This document shows, piece after piece, positions 1 through 8,979 of a DNA stretch of 20,867 nucleotides. The notes under the pieces were generated by a model, which saw nothing but the letters and a program-made list of their open reading frames with translations, had not been told where the DNA came from and searched no databases. The DNA comes from Apostichopus californicus (taxonomy: Eukaryota > Echinodermata > Holothuroidea > Aspidochirotida > Stichopodidae): contig JAIPMN010007088.1 of NCBI GenBank assembly GCA_020650975.1, positions 2,248-23,114 on the forward strand. Direction: 5' to 3'. The position numbers were made by a program, and so were the translations under genes. Position 1 is the stretch's first letter. Every line of letters starts with the position of its first letter.

Positions 1-40
1 ACCCCCCTTCCTTCCTTCCTTCCCTCCCTCCCCCCCACCT
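1..40. repeat. Pyrimidine (CCTT)n / C-rich microsatellite
   Basis: The window opens with C runs and repeated CCTT/CCCT units. It may continue beyond the left edge. Confidence 0.85.
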
Positions 41-268
41 CCCACTTATAAGGGTCACAGCTGAAAGTCTCTTCTATAATACTCCTTAACTCCTTATTTC
101 AACACTTGCAATGCTATCATCATTTATTTTTTCAAAAGCCGTTTTTCCAAACGTCAACTTGTTGCCAACCAGCATCTTTATCTCCTGTTGTTGTGGCGAT
201 ACTAATATTTTTGGACAATTTTTGAGCTACAAAGATGTTATCATAAACTCTTCTTGTCAAATACTTAC

Positions 269-463
269 CTTGCATTTGTACCAAACTTAATATTTCTGTC
301 CATTTTTGAGATGTACTGATGCTTTATGTGAGCTACAGTTCCAGACATAAACTGTACAAGTAGGCCTAGAGCCTGTTTATAACCAATTTTTAGCTCACAC
401 ACTGAAGACAAAAATGACCTCTTTTGATTTGTGCAACTCTTTCCCATCTTGTACGTGAATATC
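269..463 (-). other. Exon-like open frame with splice borders (unconfirmed)
   Basis: On the minus strand, ctgtttccaccag precedes the segment and a near-perfect donor (GCAAG/GTAAGTAT) follows it. The 195 nt are open in the frame that would continue from 5667-5812 (one base, 64 codons, two bases), a symmetric cassette. The peptide (for example VCELKIGYKQALGLLVQFMS) has no recognisable similarity to the WDR11 tail or any family I know. It is most likely a cryptic exon or chance. Confidence 0.12.
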
Positions 464-1367
464 CTGGTGGAAACAGATATTTCCTTTGGACTCCCAAATT
501 AATAATTAAACAACGTTTCTGAAATCCTGTGATACCAGGGACCATAATTTATCCTGTTGTAAAGTTCTATAGAGAGAGTTAAGTGTAATGGTCAGCATGT
601 TACAGTTTCCTATTACACATCTAAGGTAAAAGCCAAAAATACCCCTAACAGCAGGTAGAGGTCAGTGACTCATGTTTCAATGTCACCAAAGACTGTAGTA
701 AATATAGATGAGAGCCTCACCATTGACATTTGCAGTGGTTTAACATGCATTAACATATTCAGGTGGTCTGGGGGGAGCTTCAGTTCAACACCATTTTTAT
801 TCACATCTTTGGTAAAACTTCTCCCAGCGAACCCTTTTCCACTTCAACTGCCCCCCCTCCCCATCTTCTTTCTGCTCCAAGGCCATATCCACAAACTAAA
901 TAGTCATCAAAGACTATTACAAAAATCAGTTGTGCAACCTTTTAATACACAAGTGTTATAAATACTAATACATTGGTGTTATATTAAATACATTGTTATG
1001 GTAACATTAATACAATACATTAGTTAGGGGGTGATCAACGGTCTCCAGTACATTTATCTCAGGATAAAGCACGTACGGACAGGGGTATAACTCAGGCGAT
1101 ACAGGAGGTTGTAGGCCAAGTGCATCCAACGATAGGGTTATACCCTGTTCATTCATACAAAGCATTAAATAAACAATTTCCATTTCAGAATGTTACAATT
1201 TATGTTAAAATTAACCCACAATTGACTTCAAAGGGTACCCTGTTGTTCGTTACTTTTATTATAGTTAATAAGTCTCAAAGAAATGTAAAATGCACAAATA
1301 ACTCAACAAGAATGACGACAACTAGGTTATACATTGAACAACACTTCGTTTTACGTCATAACGATCT

Positions 1368-1395
1368 GATGCAGGGGCATACTGCCCCCTGCATC
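1368..1395. other. Short GC-rich hairpin
   Basis: GATGCAGGGG and CCCCTGCATC are perfect 10-bp complements separated by an 8-base loop. The stem is GC-rich in AT-rich surroundings. No T-run or known RNA motif is attached. Confidence 0.6.
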
Positions 1396-1915
1396 TTGTT
1401 GGCATAGCAACACAAACCAATGTGTTCAAGTCAAGGTATATCTACAATGATCCAGGGATTGACATAATGGCCATTGATGTGTACTACTGATACATACTTA
1501 GTATATGGTACACTACATACTGTGCTGAGCTATATAGTTACTGATGAGTCTTAAAAACATGAACAATTCCACTTAGAGATTTGTTAAAGAAACAGTTAAC
1601 TTTTGCAGTACTATTGCTTTAACACTTGATCAGATGGAAGTAGGTGTGAACCAGGACATGAAACATTACTTCTTTTAGAGAATGACGTTTACTGTTTCGT
1701 GAAACATGCATTTCTTGAAAACATTTGCTGCTGTATTCCCGATCAGTAATGGTAGGCATATATATGCCAATCAGTTAGACGTTACGTTAGTGTTAATTTC
1801 GATGGTGGCCACTCATCAATGACATATAACTGACCTTTGACGGTTCCATTCCTTGGATCGCTGCTCTCAGGACATCTGAACATTGCCTCTTTTGCTGATT
1901 TGAAACCTATAATAA

Positions 1916-1923
1916 CTTCTAAT
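1916..1923. repeat. Target site duplication, left copy (CTTCTAAT)
   Basis: The 8-mer immediately precedes the CAGGCCTCGAC terminus of the 573-bp element and is repeated exactly after its right terminus. The 8-bp length supports hAT-type insertion. Confidence 0.88.
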
Positions 1924-2496
1924 CAGGCCTCGACAAATACGGTCGCCAACTCGCCAATGGCGACTAGAATTTGCGACTGGCGAGCAAAAAAATGCATTAC
2001 GCTCGACATTTTGGCGAGTGGCTCATTCGCTCACTGCCGTTATACGATAGGCTTACTATTAACTTGTGAGCCAATCAACAAGGGCCTATTGCTTAATGTT
2101 ACACATCACAGTAGAATTATCAAGTGCACTGTTACAAGTAGGTCCTAAGGAACAGCTCTGTTCACCAGCTCGGAACTAATTTGATACTAATCGACTAAAT
2201 GATGCACGATAGGTGTAACGAAACTGGAAAACTACAAACTTAAATAAATGCGTAACGACAACTCAAACAGGGGTAACGCATGAATATCATGTTTTAAACA
2301 CTTTTGACGAAGCATAATTTTAATAGATCGTTTAACACTTAACCGCGATATTCTCAGTTAGGCCATACTTCCTAGGCTTATATCACACAAACACTTTGCG
2401 AGAAAAAATGGCGAGTAAATTTAACGTTTTGGCGAGTAGAATTTTAGACTCGGTCGCCAGTTGGCGAGTAGTTTTAAATTTTTTTGTCGAGGCCTG
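1924..2496. mobile_element. hAT-type non-autonomous (MITE-like) DNA transposon, 573 bp
   Basis: The element starts CAGGCCTCGACAAA and ends with its exact reverse complement TTTGTCGAGGCCTG, a 14-bp perfect terminal inverted repeat. It is bounded on both sides by the identical 8-mer CTTCTAAT (1916-1923 and 2497-2504). An 8-bp target duplication with ends starting CAG is the hallmark of the hAT superfamily. Several GGCGAGT / ACTCGCC words lie just inside both ends (for example near 1940-2025 and 2410-2470), as expected for subterminal transposase-binding repeats. There is no transposase-like frame, so it must be mobilised in trans. The perfect target duplication and ends suggest a fairly recent insertion. 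The open frame running across 1837-2148 is incidental. Confidence 0.9.
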
Positions 2497-2504
2497 CTTC
2501 TAAT
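2497..2504. repeat. Target site duplication, right copy (CTTCTAAT)
   Basis: This exact match to 1916-1923 directly follows the GTCGAGGCCTG terminus of the miniature element. Confidence 0.88.
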
Positions 2505-3527
2505 ACTATTTACTAACATTAGGCCTATTTTTGTTTCAATGGCCGCTTAACCCCATAATATTATTACCAGTAATTTTGCCCGCATTGCTAAATGAGGTTG
2601 TTATTGTTTTTTACACCCTATGGCTAGTATACTTCACGGTGATACTTTGCTTTCACAGAAATTTGGTCACAATTTTCATGGGTTGTTTACACCGAGGGCC
2701 TTGTTTCCCTAACATACTTAATCTGATACATTTGTTTTGAATTAGGTTAGGCAGCTGAGCTGGCATCAGGATTAAGATTTCAGAGTTACTTTTGTTTTAT
2801 GCAACTTATATTCATCAGGCAATGAGTTTATGTTTTATCCATAGGGTAATGCACGGTCAGGTGACAACAAGGGGCCAATCAGATTCGAGAATTTCTAACA
2901 AGTATGAATGAATGTTTTTTTAACCGACAGCAGGTAGTATTAATGGGATATTTATCATCTTGCAGTCCATGTTTCAGGGCATATCTCTGCAATATTTTTA
3001 TACTTCACTGCGAGTGTTTGCAAGCTTTGTTGGGCTGCACCATTCACAAAATATATCATATGTACCATCAGTGCTCTGAAACCATACAATGCATTCCACA
3101 TAATTAAAAATCTCTGTATAAACTCGATCAAAATGTGATTTCATTTCAGGAGCTCTTATTCTCATCTCTTTTTACTGAAATGAATTATTTTAGGCTTTTT
3201 AGCCACGCATGGCTTTTACTATTACTTTCCCATTCCATTGTCAATTCCCAACGACAGTCCCAGCAGATGGTTTGTTTTTGCCAAGTCTTTGTTGCAGTAC
3301 CCTTAGCATTAATCTTCAAGGGTATTGTTTATCATATCTAGTAAGGGGGTCAAGTGCTTAGTAACAACTTTGTTAGTTTCAGAACCAGACAAATCTTTAA
3401 TCAAGAGTGCTTGTCTGCTCGTTTTGATTTCCACTTCCACTTCACAAGGTTTCTCAATTAAACAATAAGGAATTACTGAATGATGTAATGATGAACAACT
3501 AGAGAGGAAGAGAAACTACATGGAAGT

Positions 3528-3556
3528 GTGGGGGGTGGGGGGTGGAGGGGGGAGGA
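3528..3556 (+). repeat. G-rich tract with quadruplex potential
   Basis: Three runs of six G separated by T and TGGA, followed by AGG, on the plus strand. The run lengths allow four or more GGG tracts with short loops. Confidence 0.7.
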
Positions 3557-3805
3557 GTCAAGCAGTGCTGTGTGTATTCAACATCTGCATTTCCTTCCTG
3601 TCACCCTGGGCCACCAAGGGGGAGGGGTGTATTCACAAGGAAGGTGAGGAATGAGAGAGGGGTGCACCGTTGGGTCCAACTTGATGAAGAGATGTAAATG
3701 ATTTGCACAGCTGGGACATCTTGCAACACTGAAGCTTCCAAACGCTTACTGAACTCTGATGTTTCGATATCCTCATCCCAATACTCACCAATCACATTGC
3801 TGGTA

Positions 3806-4220
3806 AATACTACTGAATACTCATCAATTACAATGGTGATATTACTGAGTACTCATAAATTACATTGGTGATATTACTGAGTACTCACCAATTACATTGC
3901 TGATATTAATACTAAGTACTCATAAATTACATTGCAGATATTAATACTGAGTACTCATAAATTACATTGCTGAATCTATTGCTATGAACTCATGTACATT
4001 GCTGATATTACTGAGTACTCATCAATTACATTGCTGATACTATTGCTATGTACTCATGTACATTGCTGATATTACTGAGTACTCATCAATTACATTGCTG
4101 ATACCATTGCTATGTACTCATATGTACATTGCTGATATTACTGAGTACTCATCAATTACATTGCTGATACCATTGCTATGTACTCATATGTACATTGCTG
4201 ATATTACTGAGTACAGAGTA
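3806..4220. repeat. Higher-order tandem repeat (34-38-bp monomers; 64-66-bp dimers)
   Basis: The left half (3806-3970) repeats a ~34-38-bp monomer built on ACTGAGTACTCATAAATTAC and ATTGCTGATATT. From about 3960 the array becomes dimeric: GTACATTGCTGATATTACTG recurs at 3994, 4058, 4124 and 4190, with an alternating half containing CATTGCTATGTACTCAT. The dimers are far more alike than the monomers, indicating later amplification of a two-monomer block. The array keeps a frame open with a repeated peptide (ADITEYSSITLLIPLLCTH), which is incidental. Confidence 0.88.
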
Positions 4221-4646
4221 CTCATCAATTTATCTGATCAGTGCTACTGCCGACAGATTATTCATATCAGTTACATTACTGATCATATAAAAAGTGCCTT
4301 TCCTGGATGTTCTGCATCTCTAAATTATTAAGGAGTGTCAAAGCTAGACATGGCATTTAAATGTGTTACTTTGAGGGTGGTAGTTCAAAGGCTTGTTCAA
4401 GTTGAAGCACCAAAACTTTACTACTGGTTTGGGTATATACTTCCTTCATCTCATTACCTGTCTCCTATACATACACACTCTGACCTACCATAGCCTATAA
4501 ACTGCTAACATTCTTCCACAAATTAGAGAGAGAGACAGAGAAAACACAAGCCAACACAGACGGATGAAAATCCAAGTCAAACATACACGCTAATTTATTT
4601 TGGTATAAAATTAAACTAGGAAACTTAAACAAGAGCCCAATGGGCA

Positions 4647-4845
4647 CTATGGTTTCTTGCTTAGTGGAATATTGAAGTGTTGTATGTCATCACCCAATAT
4701 CATAGTTTGATCAAATGAATGCATAGTATCAACTTGGCACAAATGGACAGGCTCCAAAGCTGTCACTCCATTAGAAATGTTTAGGCCATTCCAGAAAAAG
4801 AAAACATCATTTTTAACATAATAAGTTATTCTAAAACTAGGCAAT
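4647..4845 (-). other. Candidate alternative terminal exon (unconfirmed)
   Basis: On the minus strand an AG (ttgttcaacag) precedes a 66-codon frame including the stop. It encodes LPSFRITYYVKNDVFFFWNG and ends IPLSKKP then TAG. An AATAAA polyadenylation signal lies about 50 bp downstream (complement of 4594-4599). The frame starts with one base, which would complete the AG left by the exon at 5667-5812, so splicing would be in phase. Against it: the peptide does not resemble the conserved WDR11 tail, the pyrimidine tract is weak, and a frame of this length can arise by chance. Confidence 0.15.
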
Positions 4846-4966
4846 CTGTTGAACAATTTCTTACATTGTATGTAGTGTTAGTGCATATGGAGGGTTGGTG
4901 TAAGAAAGAACCAAGTTATATCTACCCGAACACAAATATAGCTTTATACTTAGCAACCACTCTCTC

Positions 4967-5016
4967 TCTCTGTCTCTCTTTGCTACAACAGTTGCGATCG
5001 TACTCCCCCCCCCCCC
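4967..5016. repeat. (TC)n microsatellite followed by C12 tract
   Basis: A CTCTCTCTCTCTGTCTCTCT run sits about 30 bp before a homopolymer of 12 C at 5005-5016. Confidence 0.85.
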
Positions 5017-5415
5017 ATTGATTTAATGTTTCAAACAGAGTGTATCATCGTAGACAATACATCTTTAGGATGTGTGAGGATGTCTACTATTCCAAGCTAT
5101 TGATTTTTACAGAAACCAAAAATAGAAAAATTGACATCAAAAGCGGTAAAAGAGTGCTGAAAGCTATGGCGACTACCAGGGAAGTTTAATAATTATGACA
5201 ACATTCATTAACGATTAGGTTTCTTGTACAGACGAGCAGCAGAATAACAGGTTCTACATATTTATAGTGGGTCACCTATATATTTCTAAGGTTTTTGTTG
5301 TCATTCGCAAAATGATGTTTTGCAAAAGCGACATTCCAAAGTTGCAACAAGAACGTGAAAACAGTGCAACATAATAGCATTATACATTATTCTGTACATG
5401 AGTGTCATCGAGAGT

Positions 5416-5470
5416 CGTTATACTCTCGTTATATACTCTCGTTATATACTCTCGTTATATGAGAGTTGTT
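5416..5470. repeat. 13-bp tandem repeat (ACTCTCGTTATAT)
   Basis: About three and a half copies of CTCTCGTTATATA between an upstream GAGAGTCGTTATA and a downstream TATATGAGAGTTG. The flanking GAGAG words can pair with the internal CTCTC words, so the array could fold into alternative small hairpins. Confidence 0.8.
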
Positions 5471-5666
5471 AAGCTGTGATACAAGTCAGTTGTAGGTATT
5501 GTGGGAGACTGGGCATATACTTAAAAACAACAAAAAAGCAATAAGAAAAAAACAAATAAATGAACAAGCAATACAAAAACAAAATTAATGCAGGCTTTGT
5601 AGGTTCAATAAATATAATTTTTTATGCCTCAGTTCTCCAAATATGAATAAAAATAATGGATCTCAC

Positions 5667-5812
5667 CTTAACAACATCTCTAAAACTTTGTGAAAATGCC
5701 CCAGAGAGAGCAGGACGAGGATGGCAGGAGTCTTCTGGTTGATGGGGGGACTGCAGAGGTGGTCCACCCACCTACGTAGAACCTCTGCACATTCACTGGC
5801 TGGAAGAGTAGC
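5667..5812 (-). CDS. WDR11: WDR11, coding exon (third of three seen, RRWVDHLCSP exon)
   Basis: The 146-nt exon encodes 48 residues in phase 0 plus two bases (AG). It begins ATLPASECAEVLRRWVDHLC and continues SPPINQKTPAILVLLSLGHF to HKVLEMLL. The block EC A(E/D)VLRRWVDHLCSP..NQK..A.LVLLSLG is nearly identical to vertebrate WDR11, where it follows WLAK directly, as it does after splicing here. The acceptor has a clean pyrimidine tract (tttccttctctag) and the donor is TAAG/GTGAGA. In the known protein about 75-80 residues should follow, starting near RYFDRAALF. I did not find them at 1-5666, so the terminal exon or exons probably lie past the left edge. The other reading frame over this exon is a chance open frame. 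Confidence 0.94.
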
Positions 5813-6030
5813 CTAGAGAAGGAAAGAAGCTGAGCAGTAAGTAAATGAGTGAGAAATGAGATCAAACAATACAGAATATTAATTATGTCATTAATTGGTT
5901 GGTTGGTCTATTGAATCTTCTGCAGGGAATTATGTCGGACAATGTCAGGCCATTTACTGTTTACAAGTTTCCAGATAGCCTTACTTTGCACGAAACACTA
6001 CTGTATGGTTTTGGGTGTGGGTATTCGGTG

Positions 6031-6300
6031 AAGAATGGGTACTGGGAGTTGATATTGGGTATGGGGGGTCGGGAATGGGTTTTGGGAGTGGATATTGGGT
6101 ATGGGGGGTCAGGAATGGGTATTGGGAGTGCATATTGGGTATGGGGGGTCAGGAATGGGTATTGGGAGTGCATATTGGGTGTGGGGGTCAGGAATGGGTA
6201 TTGGGAGTGCATATTGGGTGTGGGGGTCAGGAATGGGTATTGGGAGTGCATATTGGATATGGGGGGTCAGGAATGGGTATTGGGATTGGGAATTGGGTGG
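6031..6300. repeat. G-rich 39/40-bp minisatellite, about 6.5 copies
   Basis: Units start at 6031, 6071, 6111, 6151, 6190, 6229 and 6269 (last partial), each beginning RRGAATGGGT and containing TTGGGAGTG, ATATTGGG and ATGGGGGGTC. Two units are 39 bp long because one G is lost. Copies are highly similar, so the array is young or homogenised. Each unit carries several GGG runs on the plus strand, giving strong G-quadruplex potential. The array keeps long frames open on both strands with repeated WVLGVHIG- or MHSQYPFLTP-like peptides. These are products of the repeat and not evidence of a gene. Confidence 0.92.
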
Positions 6301-7867
6301 GAGTGTGGGGGAGGGGAAGGGAAAGGCATATGAAAAAAAGAAGTTTTATTTGCAGTTAGCAGTTTACAGTTAGCTATCTTAATTACCTTGGGATACATAA
6401 ATAGAGATGTGGACTGGAAAGTTAGTTTACAGAACCTATGGAGTATTACCTAAAATAACATTGTATTATAAAGTGATCATACTAATCCATTTTCTTCACA
6501 AAATGGAGGTTTAAGTAAACAATCACATGTGAAAAGCAAAAAAAAAGGCAACTTGCAAAAATAAACCCAAGAACAAAGCAATTCCTGCTACCTTACTACT
6601 TGAACTGAAACTTTGACTTATCAAGCCGATAATCTCCAGACTCCATTGTATTGGGGTTTTAGTATTGAATAGTTTGCAACTTTGTACACAATTGATCAAA
6701 ACCAGCTCAAAAATTTAGGTTTAACTGGGAATGGGTCGAGGAACTGCTTCAGTAGACAAATTTATAACAAATACTTTTATACACTACTTGTGAATAAAGA
6801 TGTAGTACTACAAAATACACAGACAATATTTTCTATTGAGTTATTTATAAACGTATAGTAGCTATGGGTACACAATGGAAGAACTATAATTAACTCATTT
6901 AACAACTCCGTGGCAGTATAAGTGTGTAACTTTCTGTCTTGTCCATGAAAACAATCAATAAAAATTTACAAAAGAACCAGTTTCTCTTTTGTTTTCAACA
7001 TCAAGACTAGCCAATTGTAAAAGAACTGTCATAAATAGCATAGCTCCCACAGATTATTTTTTATTATCATTTGTTTTTTTGTGAACAGCACCATATCATA
7101 TATCACACTGTCCAGGGTTAAGGTTCAGAAGTTAGAACTCAAAAAGTACTCTTGTAATTTGCAATCGATTTTGGCACTTTGCCAGGAAAAACAACTTCAA
7201 ATCTTATTATTGAGGCTTTACTCCTTGTTTTTGTAAACAGGATATTTCAACTTGAGCGAGACATTTTTGTACTGGATCAAATCACCCAAAAAAAAAAAAT
7301 GTTAAGTTGGTACTTTTTTATCTCCATGGCACAGCCCCCTAATGTACCTAGTTTTAATTCTACTAAGCCATAACAATATGGAAGCAAACAGGACACAGAA
7401 ATGTTTTATCAGATTTACCACGCTAAATATCTCAATCAGTTGAAGGTATTCTTCATTTTGGGCGGCTTTAAGCTTTCAACGATAGAGCAGGATTTCTCAC
7501 ACCACACCCCACCCTCACCCCTCCCCTTACATCTGTTCAATTACACACAATGTGGCTCGCTCATGCAACACACTTGTTGGTAGAATGCTGGTTATACCTG
7601 GATATAGTATTATGAAAATCCTGTCATAGAGCTATGTGTTAATTGTTTAAAATGAGTATTGATTGTTGTGAATGTCCAATGATATCAAATAATAATTAGC
7701 TAATTCTGCTACACAATGACAGAGCTCAAAGATCCTCCTCCCTCCACAACAAACATGAACCTTGGAAAGTGTGATTTTTGTAAACACAAAGTTAATTTTT
7801 GCATTTAATGCTTCACCACCAACAGGAAAGATGAGAGTTAATATTAGCTGTGAGTTTTAGAACTCTT

Positions 7868-7898
7868 TGGGGGGAGGGTTGAGGTGGAGGGGGGGGGG
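7868..7898 (+). repeat. G-rich tract with quadruplex potential
   Basis: A GGGGGG run, a GGG run and a final run of about ten G, separated by A and TTGAGGTGGA. It lies inside the giant intron. Confidence 0.7.
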
Positions 7899-8601
7899 CA
7901 AGTGCATCATCCAAAGTTAAAGGATGACGAGGACATTAGTCAATTAACTTTGTAAGCTGTTAAAACAATGGATGCTATCAGTCCAGGTTGCACATCTCTA
8001 CCTTTTTGTAAGTTTGGAGAGGTGACCCTTGAATCCTCTGAGGCTCTCAAGGGCCCCCATACCTGATTAAAGCAAGAATTGTGGGCCATTTTTGTTTGGT
8101 TTGTTTTTCGTTATCGCAGACTAGACTGAAGTCTTCATTTGGCCTTCCCTCTGGCTGTTGAGAGCCGATGGTCTACAGTGACATTTGGGTACACTAAAAA
8201 TTGTTTTCTTCTGCAAGTGCCAAAATCTTGACTTCAAAGGTCAAAGGGAACTAAAACTGTTATTTCCGATACACTTGAACATTTAAATGTTAAAAGTTTG
8301 ACAGAGAAACACTCACTGACAAGTTTCTGATAATAATTGTATAAGAAAACCATGTGACAGTCAGTGAGATGTGTTTATAAACAGAGATGATTAAGTGTAG
8401 CCGATGTCACAGGTAGAACTAGCAAATAGCTTGCAACAATGGAAGTTTTTAATTCAAAGTATGTAATGGGGGAGAGGGAGGGGGTTCAGTCACCATGTAG
8501 GTAGAACTTAAAGATTTACATCTATATATCGAAGAACATTTCACAAAAATCTTGCTTTCTCTTATACTCAGATCAGCAGGCCTAACATTCCACAACTTTA
8601 C

Positions 8602-8979
8602 GCCACTTGCTAAAATTCTGTGCTGTGGAAAATCCACTGGCTGTATCCACTATCAATAGTGGCTATATCCACTAGCAATATCCACTATCAATAGGCTATA
8701 TCCACTATCAATGAAATTCCACTATCAATATCTCACAGACATTTTTTCCCCCAGAATTCCAAACACACTTACTGTACAGGCTTTTGAAAGCATCCCACTT
8801 TTATATTTGCTAATAAAAGGCAGTTATACAAGGCTTATGTTTGGCACAGAAATCATAGCCATTCTTTAACTGACAATTGTTAACCGACATAACCATGTGT
8901 TTATGTTCTTAATGTCTACTGGCAGAAAAATGCCAATGCCTTGTTTTGTCTACTGGCAAATGGCAAAATCCACTGGCAT
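8602..8979 (-). repeat. Dispersed repeat family, copy A (inverted relative to 16928-17252)
   Basis: The reverse complement of this segment aligns with 16928-17252. Shared landmarks in order are ATGCCAGTGGATTTTG, TTTGCCAGTAGAC, GCCAGTAGACATTAA-AACA, TTATTAGCAAATAT, AAAAGCCTGTACAGTAA, GTGAGA and TTAGCAAGTGGC. The word GCCAGTRGA recurs near both ends, reminiscent of subterminal repeats of DNA transposons, but I cannot define terminal repeats or target duplications. No coding potential is evident. The family is not one I recognise. Confidence 0.72.
8643..8731. repeat. Degenerate tandem array of TATCCACTATCAATA
   Basis: About five imperfect copies of a TATCCACTATCAATA-type unit with variable spacers. 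It lies within dispersed repeat copy A and is absent from copy B, so it expanded after the copies diverged. Confidence 0.8.

Larger units (their letters stand above)
1..5666. other. Non-coding sequence 3' of the last recognised WDR11 exon
   Basis: On the minus strand this follows a good donor site, so at least the part adjoining 5666 is intron. I searched it by eye for the WDR11 tail (RYFDRAA, EACL, ADYARSLR, FASKAG) and did not find it. It contains a hAT-type miniature element, a higher-order tandem repeat, a short hairpin, two weak exon candidates and several homopurine or homopyrimidine tracts. The remaining parts show nothing I can interpret. Confidence 0.55.

Noticed and set aside
3601-3795. 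Minus-strand frame GEYWDEDIETSEFSKRLEAS as a possible next WDR11 exon
   Set aside because: It does not resemble the WDR11 tail, and it abuts the tandem repeat and a G-rich tract without convincing splice sites.
4056-4331. Repeated peptide ADITEYSSITLLIPLLCTH
   Set aside because: It is translation of the 66-bp dimeric repeat on the plus strand. No gene signals surround it.
5899-6373. Overlapping open frames on both strands encoding glycine-rich or HSQYPFLTP repeats
   Set aside because: They exist only because the 39/40-bp minisatellite lacks stops in these frames. There are no splice borders, domain or start context, and unit length changes break the frames.
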